Shown one piece after another: positions 54,493 to 64,000 of a stretch of DNA of 64,000 nt (its first letter is position 1; every line of letters starts with the position of its first letter). The DNA comes from Piscicola geometra (Eukaryota > Annelida > Clitellata > Hirudinida > Piscicolidae). The notes under the pieces were generated by a model. It was not told the DNA's origin. It worked only from the letters and a program-made list of their open reading frames with translations, and searched no databases. Both the position numbers and the translations under genes were made by a program. Location: NCBI GenBank assembly GCA_943735955.1, contig OX030961.1, positions 6,539,420 to 6,603,419 of the forward strand. The letters run 5' to 3'.

Positions 54493-54787
54493 GTTTTGGC
54501 TGGCGCTTATCTATGGGCGGTTGTTTTAATTTGAGTTTTTTTTCCATGTATTTCAAATAAGACTTACTAATATTTCTTGTATAGTGTAGTTTATAGACCG
54601 CAAAACTTGACTTTTTCTATGTCATTTCTTTTATAGTCTCTCTTATCTTCAAACTGTAGGCTGCTTGAGACGGCTTTTCAATGTCTCAGTTTGATATCAT
54701 GTCAGTTCCATTTCTCTTAACATATTTGAAGATAAACTTTTGAACTTCCTAATATCAAAATTATTTTTTTTATTTTGACGATATTTA
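54493..54787. other. upstream region of the intermediate filament gene
   Basis: About 300 bp between the filament start codon and the mariner element. AT-rich; the promoter must be here or beyond the transposon. No clear motif. Confidence 0.5.
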
Positions 54788-55843
54788 CACTGTGGGCCAA
54801 AAAAATCATGCCACTATATATTTGTTTATAACTTTGCCAAATATTAATCGATTTTAAATTTTTTCACTGTTTTACTCAGAAAGGAAAAAGAAACAAGATT
54901 CCATAAAATTTATTTTGATTTATAAAATATTCAGTACCTTTACCAAGGGAAACTTACACAAGTGTGAAATTAGAAAAAAGCTTTGTGTAAATTTTAAACT
55001 AAATAAGAATTTTGTTATTTATTCACAAAATTCAATAAATAAAATGAATTTATAAAAGTAATAGCGATTCATATCTCAAAGCAAATGCTCGACGTTTGCA
55101 CCAGTTTTCAATATCATCATCCATAAGGCTTTGATTCAATTCGTTCCAGACGGTAATCAGTCGCTCCTTCAGTTCATTGACGTTGTGACTTTGGTTTGGT
55201 AGACCCATTGCTGCATTTCTTCCCAAATTTTGAAGTCAATGTGGTTAAGATATGAACTGTTTGGAAGTCACATATTTTTGAGAATGATTGCAGGTGTCTC
55301 ATGCTTTAACAAGCTGACTGTCTGACGCACCCGGTGTGATGTTGCACTATCTTGCTGAAAGACAAAGAATTTACCTAATTTTTTTATCACAGGCAGTAGC
55401 TTTTCTATCAACAGCACATCTCTGTAATATGCGTCATTGGTTTTAACTCCAGGCACATCATAAATCAGTTGCGTATGGCCAAGCCGACACGCCGACAGAA
55501 ACCATCCCCGAGTGTCTGAAAGTTTAACGCGTTTGCAACAGAGACAAATTTTGTGAAAGAAATATGAAAAAGAAACTATTTTAAAATTAAAACTAAAATG
55601 AAATTTTATAAAATTGAAAAAGAAAAACATTTTCAAGTGTTCTACAAAACGGTTTTTTCTAATTTTACACTTGTTTAAGTTTCGCTAAATAAAAAAGTTG
55701 TATATTAAAAAAATATATATAAACTTTATGAAATCCTATTTCTCATTTTTGTTAGTAAAAAAGTGAAAAAAATGTGAACATCGATTAATATTTGCCGAAG
55801 TTATAGACAAATATACAGTGGCATGATTTTTTGGCCCAGGGTG
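54788..55843 (-). mobile_element. decayed mariner-type DNA transposon
   Basis: 1056 bp, bounded by near-perfect terminal inverted repeats of at least 70 bp and flanked by TA on both sides. The ends read CACTGTGGGCCAAAAAAATC at the left, and CACCCTGGGCCAAAAAATCA on the opposite strand at the right. Minus-strand frames hold pieces of a mariner transposase. GVKTNDAYYRDVLLIEKLLP and FVFQQDSATSHRVRQTVSLL contain the second catalytic Asp. NSSYLNHIDFKIWEEMQQ sits where SPDLN-D is expected, so the motif is altered. KERLITVWNELNQSL and the C-terminal WCKRRAFALR follow. Stops and frameshifts break it. The N-terminal DNA-binding half and the first catalytic Asp are missing, so this is an internally deleted, inactive copy. 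Confidence 0.88.
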
Positions 55844-56584
55844 TAAATACAATATCAAATAAACCGAGTTTCCTAGCTCTTGCTTTTCGACACATTTAAC
55901 TCTAGCAAGTTTCTTTGATAATCATATTTTTCTAGAATAACTTTAAAAAATTTTTAGTGACTTATAATTGGCCGTTAGAATGACTCTATCAAGCTCATGA
56001 TTTATGTAACACGAGAAAACAGATAAAAGTTTGTTTAGGAAGACGCCCCAAGTTGCTGACATAGCATTAAATTAAATTGATTATCATCGACTTAAGATAA
56101 ATAAAACGTTTTCTTTTTCTCTACACCCTTCGAATTATTTTGCTAAACACTAACCCACTCTCCCCTGAAACTTCTCTATGACCTCTTTTTTCGATATAAC
56201 CTTGTTAACTTCATCTCTTACATCATCAGCATGCCTTTCCTCATGTTCATCCTATACTCTTAATCATCAGCTATCACGACAAACGTGTCTCATCTAGCTC
56301 ATTAAGCCACATCAAACACCCAACAGCCACATAAAATACATTTAACGAACAATTAGTGCCAAAATCCGTTTTATTCAACTAGTTTGGTTCTGCCATGTAT
56401 CGTCGCAAAGTCTAGTTCAGGTCTGAGTTTTGTACCACTAACTTGTCTTCTTGTGAGAAGCACTCAAAAAGTCTCAAGTTACAGGAAACGAAAGAGTTGG
56501 AAACTGGTTTTCCGGATGAGACAGTAGCGTGTTTTATTGGACCAGAGAGGCTTATCAAAATTGAGAAACTAACTGAGTTGGTTA
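55844..56584. other. anonymous intergenic DNA
   Basis: About 740 bp between the mariner copy and the hAT-like remnant. I see no gene or repeat in it. Confidence 0.5.
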
Positions 56585-57234
56585 TATATTGAAATAGTTT
56601 AACTAAATAGCTGCAAACTAATATTTAAACTATTTTTTAAAAAGTTTTTTGCATAGTTTAACTAAAAAAATATAATTTAGTTAAAATAATAATAATAATG
56701 ACGAGCATTATTATAGTGGCGTATAACCCGAACGGGCTTCCAGGCCACTTAGGCTGCATATTTTCATTTGCGCCTTTGGGTTACTAGGGCATTGGTTGCA
56801 CTTGAGCCTAGGACCTTTCATTATTTGTCAAGCCGAGAGTCGTTACCGACTCGGCTACTCGTTCAAAATGACAGTTTAAAATTGTGCAACATTTTTTTTT
56901 AAAGGTCATTTAAAATAAAATGTGTTTGTTATTTCTGAGAGTCTTTTGAACTTATTTTTGTATTTCCTTTGTATTTAAATGTTTTTCTAATAGTTATTTT
57001 AAAGCAATGGCTAGTAAAGACATGGGTTCAATGGATGCTAATTAATGCTGCTTGAAATTCTGCCTATCAATAAGTGAATACAAAAATAGTTGCAAAATAG
57101 TTTGGAAAAGTTTAACTAATTTTTTAAAGTTTAGTTAACTATTCTCCAAAATAAGTTTATAACTATTAGTTAAACTACTTAATTTAAGCTGAAAATGGTT
57201 TAACTACAAATATTTAGTTAGTTGCCCATCCCTG
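56585..57234. mobile_element. hAT-like non-autonomous remnant
   Basis: The right end, read on the minus strand, starts CAGGGATGGGCAACTAAC, a typical hAT terminal sequence. AGTTTAACTA-type motifs occur in both orientations near 56597-56690 and 57105-57215, so the internal part is roughly palindromic. I cannot find a matching CAGGG end on the left. A tRNA-derived SINE lies inside. Confidence 0.45.
56686..56870 (-). mobile_element. tRNA-Ser/Leu-like SINE
   Basis: On the minus strand: TAGCCGAGTCGGTAACGACT (A-box arm), then CGGCTTGACAAATAATGAAA and GGTCCTAGGCTCAAGTGC (B-box-like). The body ends GCCCGTTCGGGTTATACGCC and has a TAATAA tail at 56687-56700. The long variable-arm layout is that of a class II tRNA. 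A fragment of the same family may lie at 9528-9580. Confidence 0.6.
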
Positions 57235-57236
57235 TA

Positions 57237-59043
57237 GGGGGAGGTTGCTCAAGATGAACCGGTTTCTAAGATGGAACGAGCTTACTTACACCTATGCGAT
57301 GAATACAATACTTTTTTTTAAATTTTCTTTTCATGCATACGTCTTCTAAACACATTTTTATGTTAGTTTAGTTTCTGAAAAATGCTTCATTCAATTAGAA
57401 TAATTGAAAAACTGATTTCTAGAAAAATAGTTAAAAGTTGTTTTTTTCTCACCTCCGATAGAGTACAACTTTTTTTTCAATTAATTAGATTATACACTAC
57501 AGTTTCATTATGTGCAAGTAGTATACTTAATAATGTAGGGATTAGCCTGTTGTAACCATGAATGTGTAGCATGGTCATAGTTGCCTAAGATGAAACATAA
57601 ATAGTTGCCTAAGATGAAACATGAATAGTTGCCTAAGATGAAACATTAATAGTTGCCTAAGATTGAACGTAGAAAGAGATTATAGACATTGATGAATCTG
57701 TCTCTGGCTTTCGTCCCTCTCGGGGGGTGATAAAGCTATATAGATTATATACAATATAATCGACTATATAAAGTTTATATTCTAAATAGACTATTGAAAA
57801 TTAACACAAACAAATAATTTACTTTTTAATTAAATAAAAAAACTGTTAGTATTCATTAGCTTTGACACAAGTATGTTCTATTTATAGCTAAATCTCAAAT
57901 TTGAATATATGTAAACCATAGATATAGTATATAAAGAAGCGTAGTGAAAACTTGTCGAACGTGTTTGTGAGATACTCCAACATACGTTAAGTAGTCAAAT
58001 TATTCCTAATAAATAAAAATTTTAATGCTGTTTAAAATTTATTTAAAATATTTTTTAAAAAAATTCATATTTAAAAAGTATAAAAACTATGTATAAAATA
58101 TATTTTAAAAATTTGGACATTTTAGTGCTTTTTCATCTATGCAATTGACTGAAAACGATTGACTGAGAGACTGAGACTGCAATGTTCGGGTACCATTTTC
58201 AAGAAATAAAACTCAATCCAAAAATTAAAATATAAACCATGAGTTTTTTTTCAACGACTGGTAGGTATAATAAATATATTAAATATTATACAATTAGAAA
58301 ATCTTATATCACCCTTTTTGATACAGAAATAAACAAAGTCACGTGATACTTTTCTTTTTATGCTGGGGTATTTGAAGAATGACGGTCTCTTGCATTGGTG
58401 ATTAATACAGAAGGCGTATCTATACTACTTGTTGTTTGTAGGATATCTATGATGTAAACCTTCTTCCAATTAGTGTCAATTGACTGTAAATTGTTGCATG
58501 GGAAATGGTTGAAAATAAAAGTGAAGTACGAAAGGAAGAAATTTTTCTGGGTAAAGCGAGTTTAACTTATGTTATTCCAAAGAGTTTACTTTAAAAATAG
58601 AATTCTGAAAATTGTTTTTTAAAAATTAAAGCGTTTTTAAAGACATTTGATGACGCTTTTGAGAAGGAACTTAAAGACTACATGTTCCAGAATAAATATA
58701 GATTTTTTGGAATGATCAGTATTGAAAAAGCAAAAAAGTATTTTTTTAGATAAATAAGAAAGTCGGATAATAAGTAAAATGTTTAAATTACAAATTTTAT
58801 GACATACAATATGATTTGATCTTAGGCAACTAAGCATTCCATCTTGAGAACCCAGTTGCTCAGGATGGAATTTTGAGTGTTCATGTTTGAGGTTAATAAA
58901 CACATATTTATTTTTTCTTTATTTCTTATGTAAAAGTTGATATAGTTAGACAAAGAGTCAATATAATGGCTGGATAAATTTTAATTTATGTTATTGGTTA
59001 TGCATATGAGCTAAAAATCGTTCCATCTTGTGCAATCTCCCCC
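57237..59043. mobile_element. 1.8-kb terminal-inverted-repeat element with subterminal repeats
   Basis: The left end is GGGGGAGGTTGCTCAAGATG. The right end, on the minus strand, is GGGGGAGATTGCACAAGATG. TA is present outside both ends (57235-57236 and 59044-59045). The core motif TTGC(C/T)(T/C)AAGATG(A/G)AAC recurs inside both ends: 57260-57275, the tandem array 57577-57670, and inverted copies at 58820-58870. No transposase frame is present; the only frame is an 88-codon chance-like one at 58637-58903. This looks like a non-autonomous DNA transposon of a TA-targeting superfamily. Confidence 0.65.
57577..57670. repeat. 24-bp tandem repeat
   Basis: Four copies of a 24-bp unit starting ATAGTTGCCTAAGATGAAAC at 57577, 57601, 57625 and 57649; the last copy is diverged. 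The unit resembles the terminal sequence of the enclosing inverted-repeat element. Confidence 0.85.
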
Positions 59044-59193
59044 TATATATCATGTTAGATAGAAAGATAAGGATTAAACTAAAAGGGAATGGCCGTGGAA
59101 CTAATTTGAATTAATTTTAAAGTTTTAAAACTGAATTTTAAAGAAAAAAAATTAAATAACGCATTATTACAAACTTTCAAATTAACGTTAAAT

Positions 59194-59230
59194 AACAATC
59201 AATCAATCAAATAATCAATCAATCAATCAA
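59194..59230. repeat. (CAAT)n tract
   Basis: Short CAAT/AATC repeat just upstream of the L2-like LINE fragment. It is the reverse complement of that element's 3' tail motif, so it may mark an older inverted insertion. Confidence 0.6.
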
Positions 59231-59283
59231 ATAAATATTCTATATCACTCTTTCATCAAATTCAAAAAAAAGCAAATAAATTT

Positions 59284-59981
59284 TTGAAAAACAAAATCAG
59301 TTATATTTTTTCTCAATATTTTGACTCAAAATTAACCTTATCAAACCAAATTCTATCAATTACTAAATCTTGCTATTTTCATCTCAGACGTATCAGACAA
59401 TTATTACCTTACTTAGATGACCCTTCTTTAAAGATGTTAGTCTCTGCACTTGTTTTATCTCGAATTGACTATTGTAACTCACTCTATTATAATTTACTTA
59501 AAACTACTTTAAAACCATTAAATAAAGTATTTAATTATGCAGCTAGAGTCGTTAGCTGTACTCCTATTTATCACCACCTTACACCTTCTCTCATCTTATT
59601 ACATTGGCTCCCCATCAAATTTAGGAATATATTTTTTTTTAAATATTTTTTTTATGTTTTTATGTTTAAATTAAAATACTCCCCAGTATCCCCAATATAT
59701 TTCAAATCATTAATATCTCACCCTCATAGACGTAATTTAAGATCATCCACTCAAAATCATTATTTCATCCCTTCCATTAATAACTCTTTTGCTAAACGTT
59801 CTTTCCATTATGCAGGTCCATATATTTGGAACTCATTACTTCTTTATTTAACTACTTCTAAATCATTATTTAATTTTCTTAAGGATCTGAAGACATATCT
59901 GTTTAACAAATTTATTTACGAGCGCTCTTGAATTTGAAGAAAGAGCGCTATAGAAATTTACTTGATTGATTGATTGATTAA
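59284..59981 (+). mobile_element. L2/CR1-type LINE, 3' end with reverse transcriptase C-terminus
   Basis: An intact 215-codon frame (59284-59931) matches the C-terminal part of L2/CR1 reverse transcriptases. In order it has SCYFHLRRIRQLLPYL, LVSALVLSRIDYCNSLYYNL, LNKVFNYAARVV, HHLTPSLILLHWLPIKFR, RRNLRSST, and YIWNSLLLYL...LKTYLF. After the stop there is a perfect hairpin, AGCGCTCTT (59921-59929) with AAGAGCGCT (59941-59949), then CTATAGAAATTTACT and a TTGA repeat tail. The catalytic domain is missing (5' truncation). Confidence 0.88.
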
Positions 59982-61225
59982 ATTTAATTTAAAAAATAAA
60001 TTGTATTTAAAAAGTTTATATTATGATGTTATACAAAACAACCAATTGTATTTATAAAATGTATTCTATAAGAGTGTTATATATATGTATATATAAAGTT
60101 TAAAAAAGAAAATAAACCCACCAACTTGAAAGTGATGAACGAATTCAAGATGTATCCGTAAGCCACTTTCAAACCTTATATACACTTGCTGAAGTTGTCA
60201 GCTGTGGCCATACATTCAGAGCTGAACTATAAATGCGTTTATACAATTTCTATAATGTTTTTTAGAGTATTTCCTTTTTCTCATGTATTCTTCACTGAAT
60301 TATTTGAAAAACAATTTCCAGAGTAATTTCCCTTGGAGCTTCCAAAATTCCGTGAAATCCTTTTCATTAGTTATGTAAACCCTTAAACACCAACTAGGGT
60401 GTTTTTAGTAGCATTCGCGACTGTATGGGTCGAAACGACCGATGAAAAAAATAACACGAATTGAATTTAATATTTTTGGGATATTTTTTCACAATCATAA
60501 AATTAGCAGTTTTTTCATTCATAGTAAGCAAAGATTCTTTTCATTGAGATTATTTTCGTTAGTTCTTTAAAAAATAAACAATCACACAAAAGTTATTGAA
60601 TAATAAATTGAAATTAAAGTGATTAAATTCTTTAGAAATATAAAAATATGTGAAAAAAATGTAGGTTTGTCATTCAGTCATTACATTCAATAAAAAAAGT
60701 GTATTCTATTTCATTCTTTCACATTATAGCAGAGATGCTGGAGCAGGCATGACTCATCGCGACTAAATCTGGATCAAAAGACGACATTTATAGAAAATGA
60801 AGATAAGGGGTGAATATGTGCTGGCATTACTCAGTCATTAGTTTTTTTAATTTTACTTTAATTTAAATATTTTAAAATCTTGAATTACAAGAATGTATCT
60901 ACTGAAGTGACATATTACTAAGACATTTGACATATTTCTTACTACAGCGCTTTTCAAGTAAGGACTCTCAATGAAATGCCAGAAGAACATCTTTAAAGCT
61001 TTATAAAGGTCTCTTTATGCATCTAACGATCTCAAGGCCTACACAGCGCTGGTGGTCCACGCACCTTACATTCTCCCAGTTGACTTTTATTTCCGAACTA
61101 CATATCATATCCTGCAACTTTTCTTTAGGCAACACTTGGTTATTTTATTTTTCATTAGATGATTGAATAAGTTTGTACGATACATTCAAATGGAAAAATA
61201 GTCAAAACAACGCTAGAATATTAAC
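59982..61225. other. anonymous intergenic DNA
   Basis: About 1.2 kb, AT-rich. No gene. The segment near 60400-60450 (GGGTCGAAACGACC, a short palindrome) could be a transposon end, but I found no partner. Confidence 0.45.
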
Positions 61226-61279
61226 CAATCAATCACTAATGATTTGTATAGCGCCCTTTCCTAAGTGAAAAAAGCGCTA
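61226..61279 (-). mobile_element. solitary L2-type LINE 3' tail
   Basis: On the minus strand: TAGCGCTTTTTTCACTTAGG, then AAAGGGCGCTATACAAAT and TGATTGATTGG. Hairpin arms, CTATA-AAAT and the TGATTG tail align with the 3' end of the LINE at 59284-59981, in opposite orientation. It is either a severely truncated LINE or a SINE that borrows the same tail. Confidence 0.6.
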
Positions 61280-61325
61280 GAATGTTAACGCTAGAATGTT
61301 AACGCTAGATGGTTAACGTTAGAAT
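61267..61325. repeat. 14-bp tandem repeat GCTAGAATGTTAAC
   Basis: Three to four imperfect copies abutting the hairpin end of the solitary LINE tail; a further GCTAGAATATTAAC lies at about 61212, on the other side of it. Confidence 0.6.
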
Positions 61326-63185
61326 TATGCAGAAAGTTGATAAATGCGAACCTCTCAAAAATTATTAATATTAGCAAGAGACAATGGTCTTTTGTATATT
61401 TAGGTTCACTACTTAAATTATGCAGTTAATAAATGGGTGATTAAGTTATTAAGTTTTTTCCGTTGTATTAATTTTAAAAGTTCTTCTGCACTTTTGCATT
61501 AAACCTTTTAGTAGGTTAGTTAAATTTAAAGTTTATTTACTTTGCACTGCACTAGCCCGTATTCAGTTTCAGGCGGCATTGTGGATTTGAATTCTTGTCA
61601 TTACTCAATATCGCGTATTTCTAAAACTCAAAATGGGATAATGTGGTTGAGTTAAAATTGTTTAATTTAAATATTTAGATTACTTCTTTTGTTGAAGCAA
61701 TTTAATTTTACACTATATGATCACGTATCTGAATTTGATTTGCTAATTGAATAGAAAATCGACCCATTATAAATCGATAAGAGTTGGGGTGGCGCAAAAA
61801 TATTGGATTTTATTTTAAAAGATTCAAAGTGGTCTTTGTTAAGATTTAATTTCCAAATATATTTTTAACATTTAAAAACGGATTTGATTTGCGGCATTTA
61901 GATTTTACTATAAACATTAGATTTTGAAATTTTTGTCATTCATAAATATTATATTATTCTTTTTTTTTATTTAAAAATATTTATTTATGCCACTTTAGGA
62001 TAGGAGTTTATTTAATAAGTTCATGAAACATTCGCTGAAAAGGCATAATTTAAAAAGCTGCTTTTGGTTAATGAATGTAACGGATAATTTTGGTTGTGAT
62101 TATATGCTAGAAGGGATATAAGGGATATGAAAAAATAATTTGTAATATTAAAAGTTGTGATAAAAAGGGTTTTGTGGATAAAGTTGAAAAAATGCTGGTA
62201 GGTTATTGTGAAAGATGTCGGCAATAGTTGAATAATAATTGGCCAGGGCAGGGACGGATGCAACTAATCCTGTTTGTTCATTTTCTGAATGAAAAACCAG
62301 TTGAAACATGCTTCAGACTGTCTGGAACATGCGCAATGCTGCAAAGAGAAGAGTACTTTTCTGAGATAATTATTTGTTTAGAGCAATTTAATATATATTT
62401 ATAGCTCAAAATTATAAAAATTTATGTGAATTAAATCCTTTTGCTAACCATTTCTAAGAATTGCATCGAAAAATTCAAAAAACATTATAACAGTTGAAAA
62501 CGTTGAAATTGTTAAAAGATGCATGAAACTTAACATTTTTTAACCAAACCTCACTAGACTTCGAATAAACTCATCAATTTTATTTTATTTTAAATCATTC
62601 TTAAAAACCAATGTCCCATGTGGCATGTTCGAGTATTTAACTCGAGATTTCATACACTGCGCACATAATGGAAATCAATAGCAGACATGCATGCGAAAAA
62701 CATAGAAAATAAATTTCACAGCAATCCCAGAAGATTCTTTTTTTTCTCTAGGGCCATTGAAACAACACTCCCTAACCCAATTAATCAATAAGTAACTGCC
62801 TTTTTATTACCTTCAAGGCCAACGAGCCCATATATAATTTTGAAAGAAGCATTGGAGCTAACATTAAATCTGAGTGCCTTCATAATCTGAATTTTAATAG
62901 CAGTTTTACTTATTTTTCAATGCGATGAAAGGTCAATCAAAGAAAAATTAAATCGATTGTCTTTGGGTTTTGTTGATCTGATGACTTCCTTCTTTCTTCA
63001 GCTGCTTTTTTTGACCATTCAAAGTCTTAATGTCCATGATTATAAGACCAACCAAATGGTAAATGCCTTTATTTACGAAAAGGAACAATCCAAAAAATCT
63101 TCGTAAAAAACCAAAAAGTCACTTCCTAAACCAAGTTATGAAATAAATTCACTCTAAAATTTTAGTTTATTGAATTTTTTAAAAA
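61326..63185. other. anonymous intergenic DNA
   Basis: About 1.9 kb of AT-rich sequence with no supported gene or repeat. The 80-codon minus frame at 62021-62263 has chance-like composition. Confidence 0.5.
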
Positions 63186-63314
63186 TAGTGATGGCAAATG
63201 GTTTGAAATTCAAAACCGCTCAAGAACCCAAAAAAGTGCGCACTTAAATTATGCATCTTTCAAACTAATTTGTTACCCGAGTGTTCAACCCGGGTACCCG
63301 TTGCCATCCTAATA
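63186..63314. mobile_element. possible small MITE
   Basis: About 125 bp with GTGATGGCAAATGG at the left and, on the minus strand, AGGATGGCAACGGGTACCCG at the right. The inverted ends share GATGGCAA plus following GG. An internal CCCGGGTACCCG is palindromic. The target duplication is unclear. Confidence 0.35.
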
Positions 63315-64000
63315 AAAATAATAACAATTAATAAACTTCACAATACCACAGAATTTATAGAAAGAATACTTGCTGAATTCCAAAGGGGCGTATCAGTGAA
63401 TGGCGGGTGATATAAAATCTACCTAAAGTATAAAATTTCAAATCGTAATTTCCCTGTTTCAAACAATAGATCAACATTCGAAATCGCCCAAATATCCTAC
63501 AATAACTATGAACAAAACTCTAATTCAAAAATCCTACTGACTACCGTTTTGATAAAAATCATGCAGTGCATAAGTAGATGACGTGTTCGATGACAAATAA
63601 ATACGAGGCAATAGAAAAATATGAGAATTAGGAAACTCTGAACTACAAATATTTCAGTCTTCGTCTCAGAAATAACGACATAACACCATTGAAGCACCTT
63701 CAAACAAAACTTCAAATATCCATTTTAACCGTCTCACATCTATTTTAATAAGGGTTTTTAAAATTTAGAAATTAAATTCACGTGAGTGATGGCCAATACT
63801 TGGTGAATACGCTGTTTGAACTTCTCTCAGCACAATACCACAGTAATATTCCTATCAAAAACATTTCTTTAGAAGAATTACGAATATCATCAATTAAATA
63901 TTCATGACCACAGACCATGAATCCTATTTCATTATACATAAGAACTTGCATTCTAGATATTTGGATTCTTGGAAGGTTCTTCAGCATTCTGAAGAAAGAG
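63315..64000. other. window end, no supported gene
   Basis: Two minus-strand frames of 69 codons (63506-63715 and 63778-63987) occur here. Neither resembles a known family. The second reads MLKNLPRIQISRMQVLMYNE and could be an internal exon of a gene running off the right edge, but I see no clear splice context. Confidence 0.3.

Noticed and set aside
56821..56870. A tRNA-Ser gene
   Set aside because: The arms are degenerate and the element has a SINE body and TAATAA tail.
63778..63987. A gene at the right edge (69-codon frame)
   Set aside because: No recognisable family and no clear splice signals; kept only as a possibility.

Overview
This is eukaryotic, almost certainly bilaterian animal DNA: an AT-rich background, small exons with GT-AG introns, and nine recognisable animal genes whose reading frames only close when exons are spliced. 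The cytoplasmic intermediate filament gene keeps a lamin tail but has no CaaX box, which is the protostome pattern. Together with the very heavy microsatellite load, this suggests a lophotrochozoan; an annelid such as a leech would fit, but the species is inference. There are no bacterial operons, phage or CRISPR arrays. I rebuilt each gene exon by exon. For every gene below except the KIF21-like one (cut by the left edge), the summed exon length is a multiple of three and the splice phases agree.

Layout. 128-4750 (-): kinesin-4 motor of the KIF21 type, 3' end outside the window, introns full of simple repeats. 5370-10354 (-): a 1269-codon nuclear-type protein with a cysteine cluster resembling the DUF4801 region of MGA. 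13386-24422 (+): Cdc25 phosphatase in nine exons, with most of the 5' half being intron. 26181-32117 (+): a BOD1/BOD1L-like Shg1-domain protein, with a LINE fragment in one intron. 32973-34281 (+): NDUFB5, convergent with 34667-40207 (-): RBM25 (RRM, RE/RD tract, PWI). 40850-41613 (-) and 43227-44029 (+): two divergent small two-helix membrane proteins of the CD225/dispanin type. 44558-46193 (-): ZDHHC12-type palmitoyltransferase. 47202-54492 (-): intermediate filament protein.

54493-64000 has no host gene that I can support. It is a transposon graveyard: a decayed mariner with intact terminal inverted repeats, a hAT-like end carrying a tRNA-derived SINE, a 1.8-kb TA-flanked inverted-repeat element with repeated subterminal motifs, an L2/CR1-type LINE 3' end, a solitary LINE tail and a small MITE.

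The genes do not form one pathway. They are housekeeping and cell-biology genes (microtubule motor, cell-cycle phosphatase, chromatin/fork protein, complex I subunit, splicing factor, membrane proteins, cytoskeleton). The most interesting signals are structural: two probable GC-AG introns, many 3' splice sites set at the end of CA repeats, a SINE and a LINE that share a 3' tail, and the subterminal-repeat element at 57237-59043. I saw nothing I would call a new biological system.
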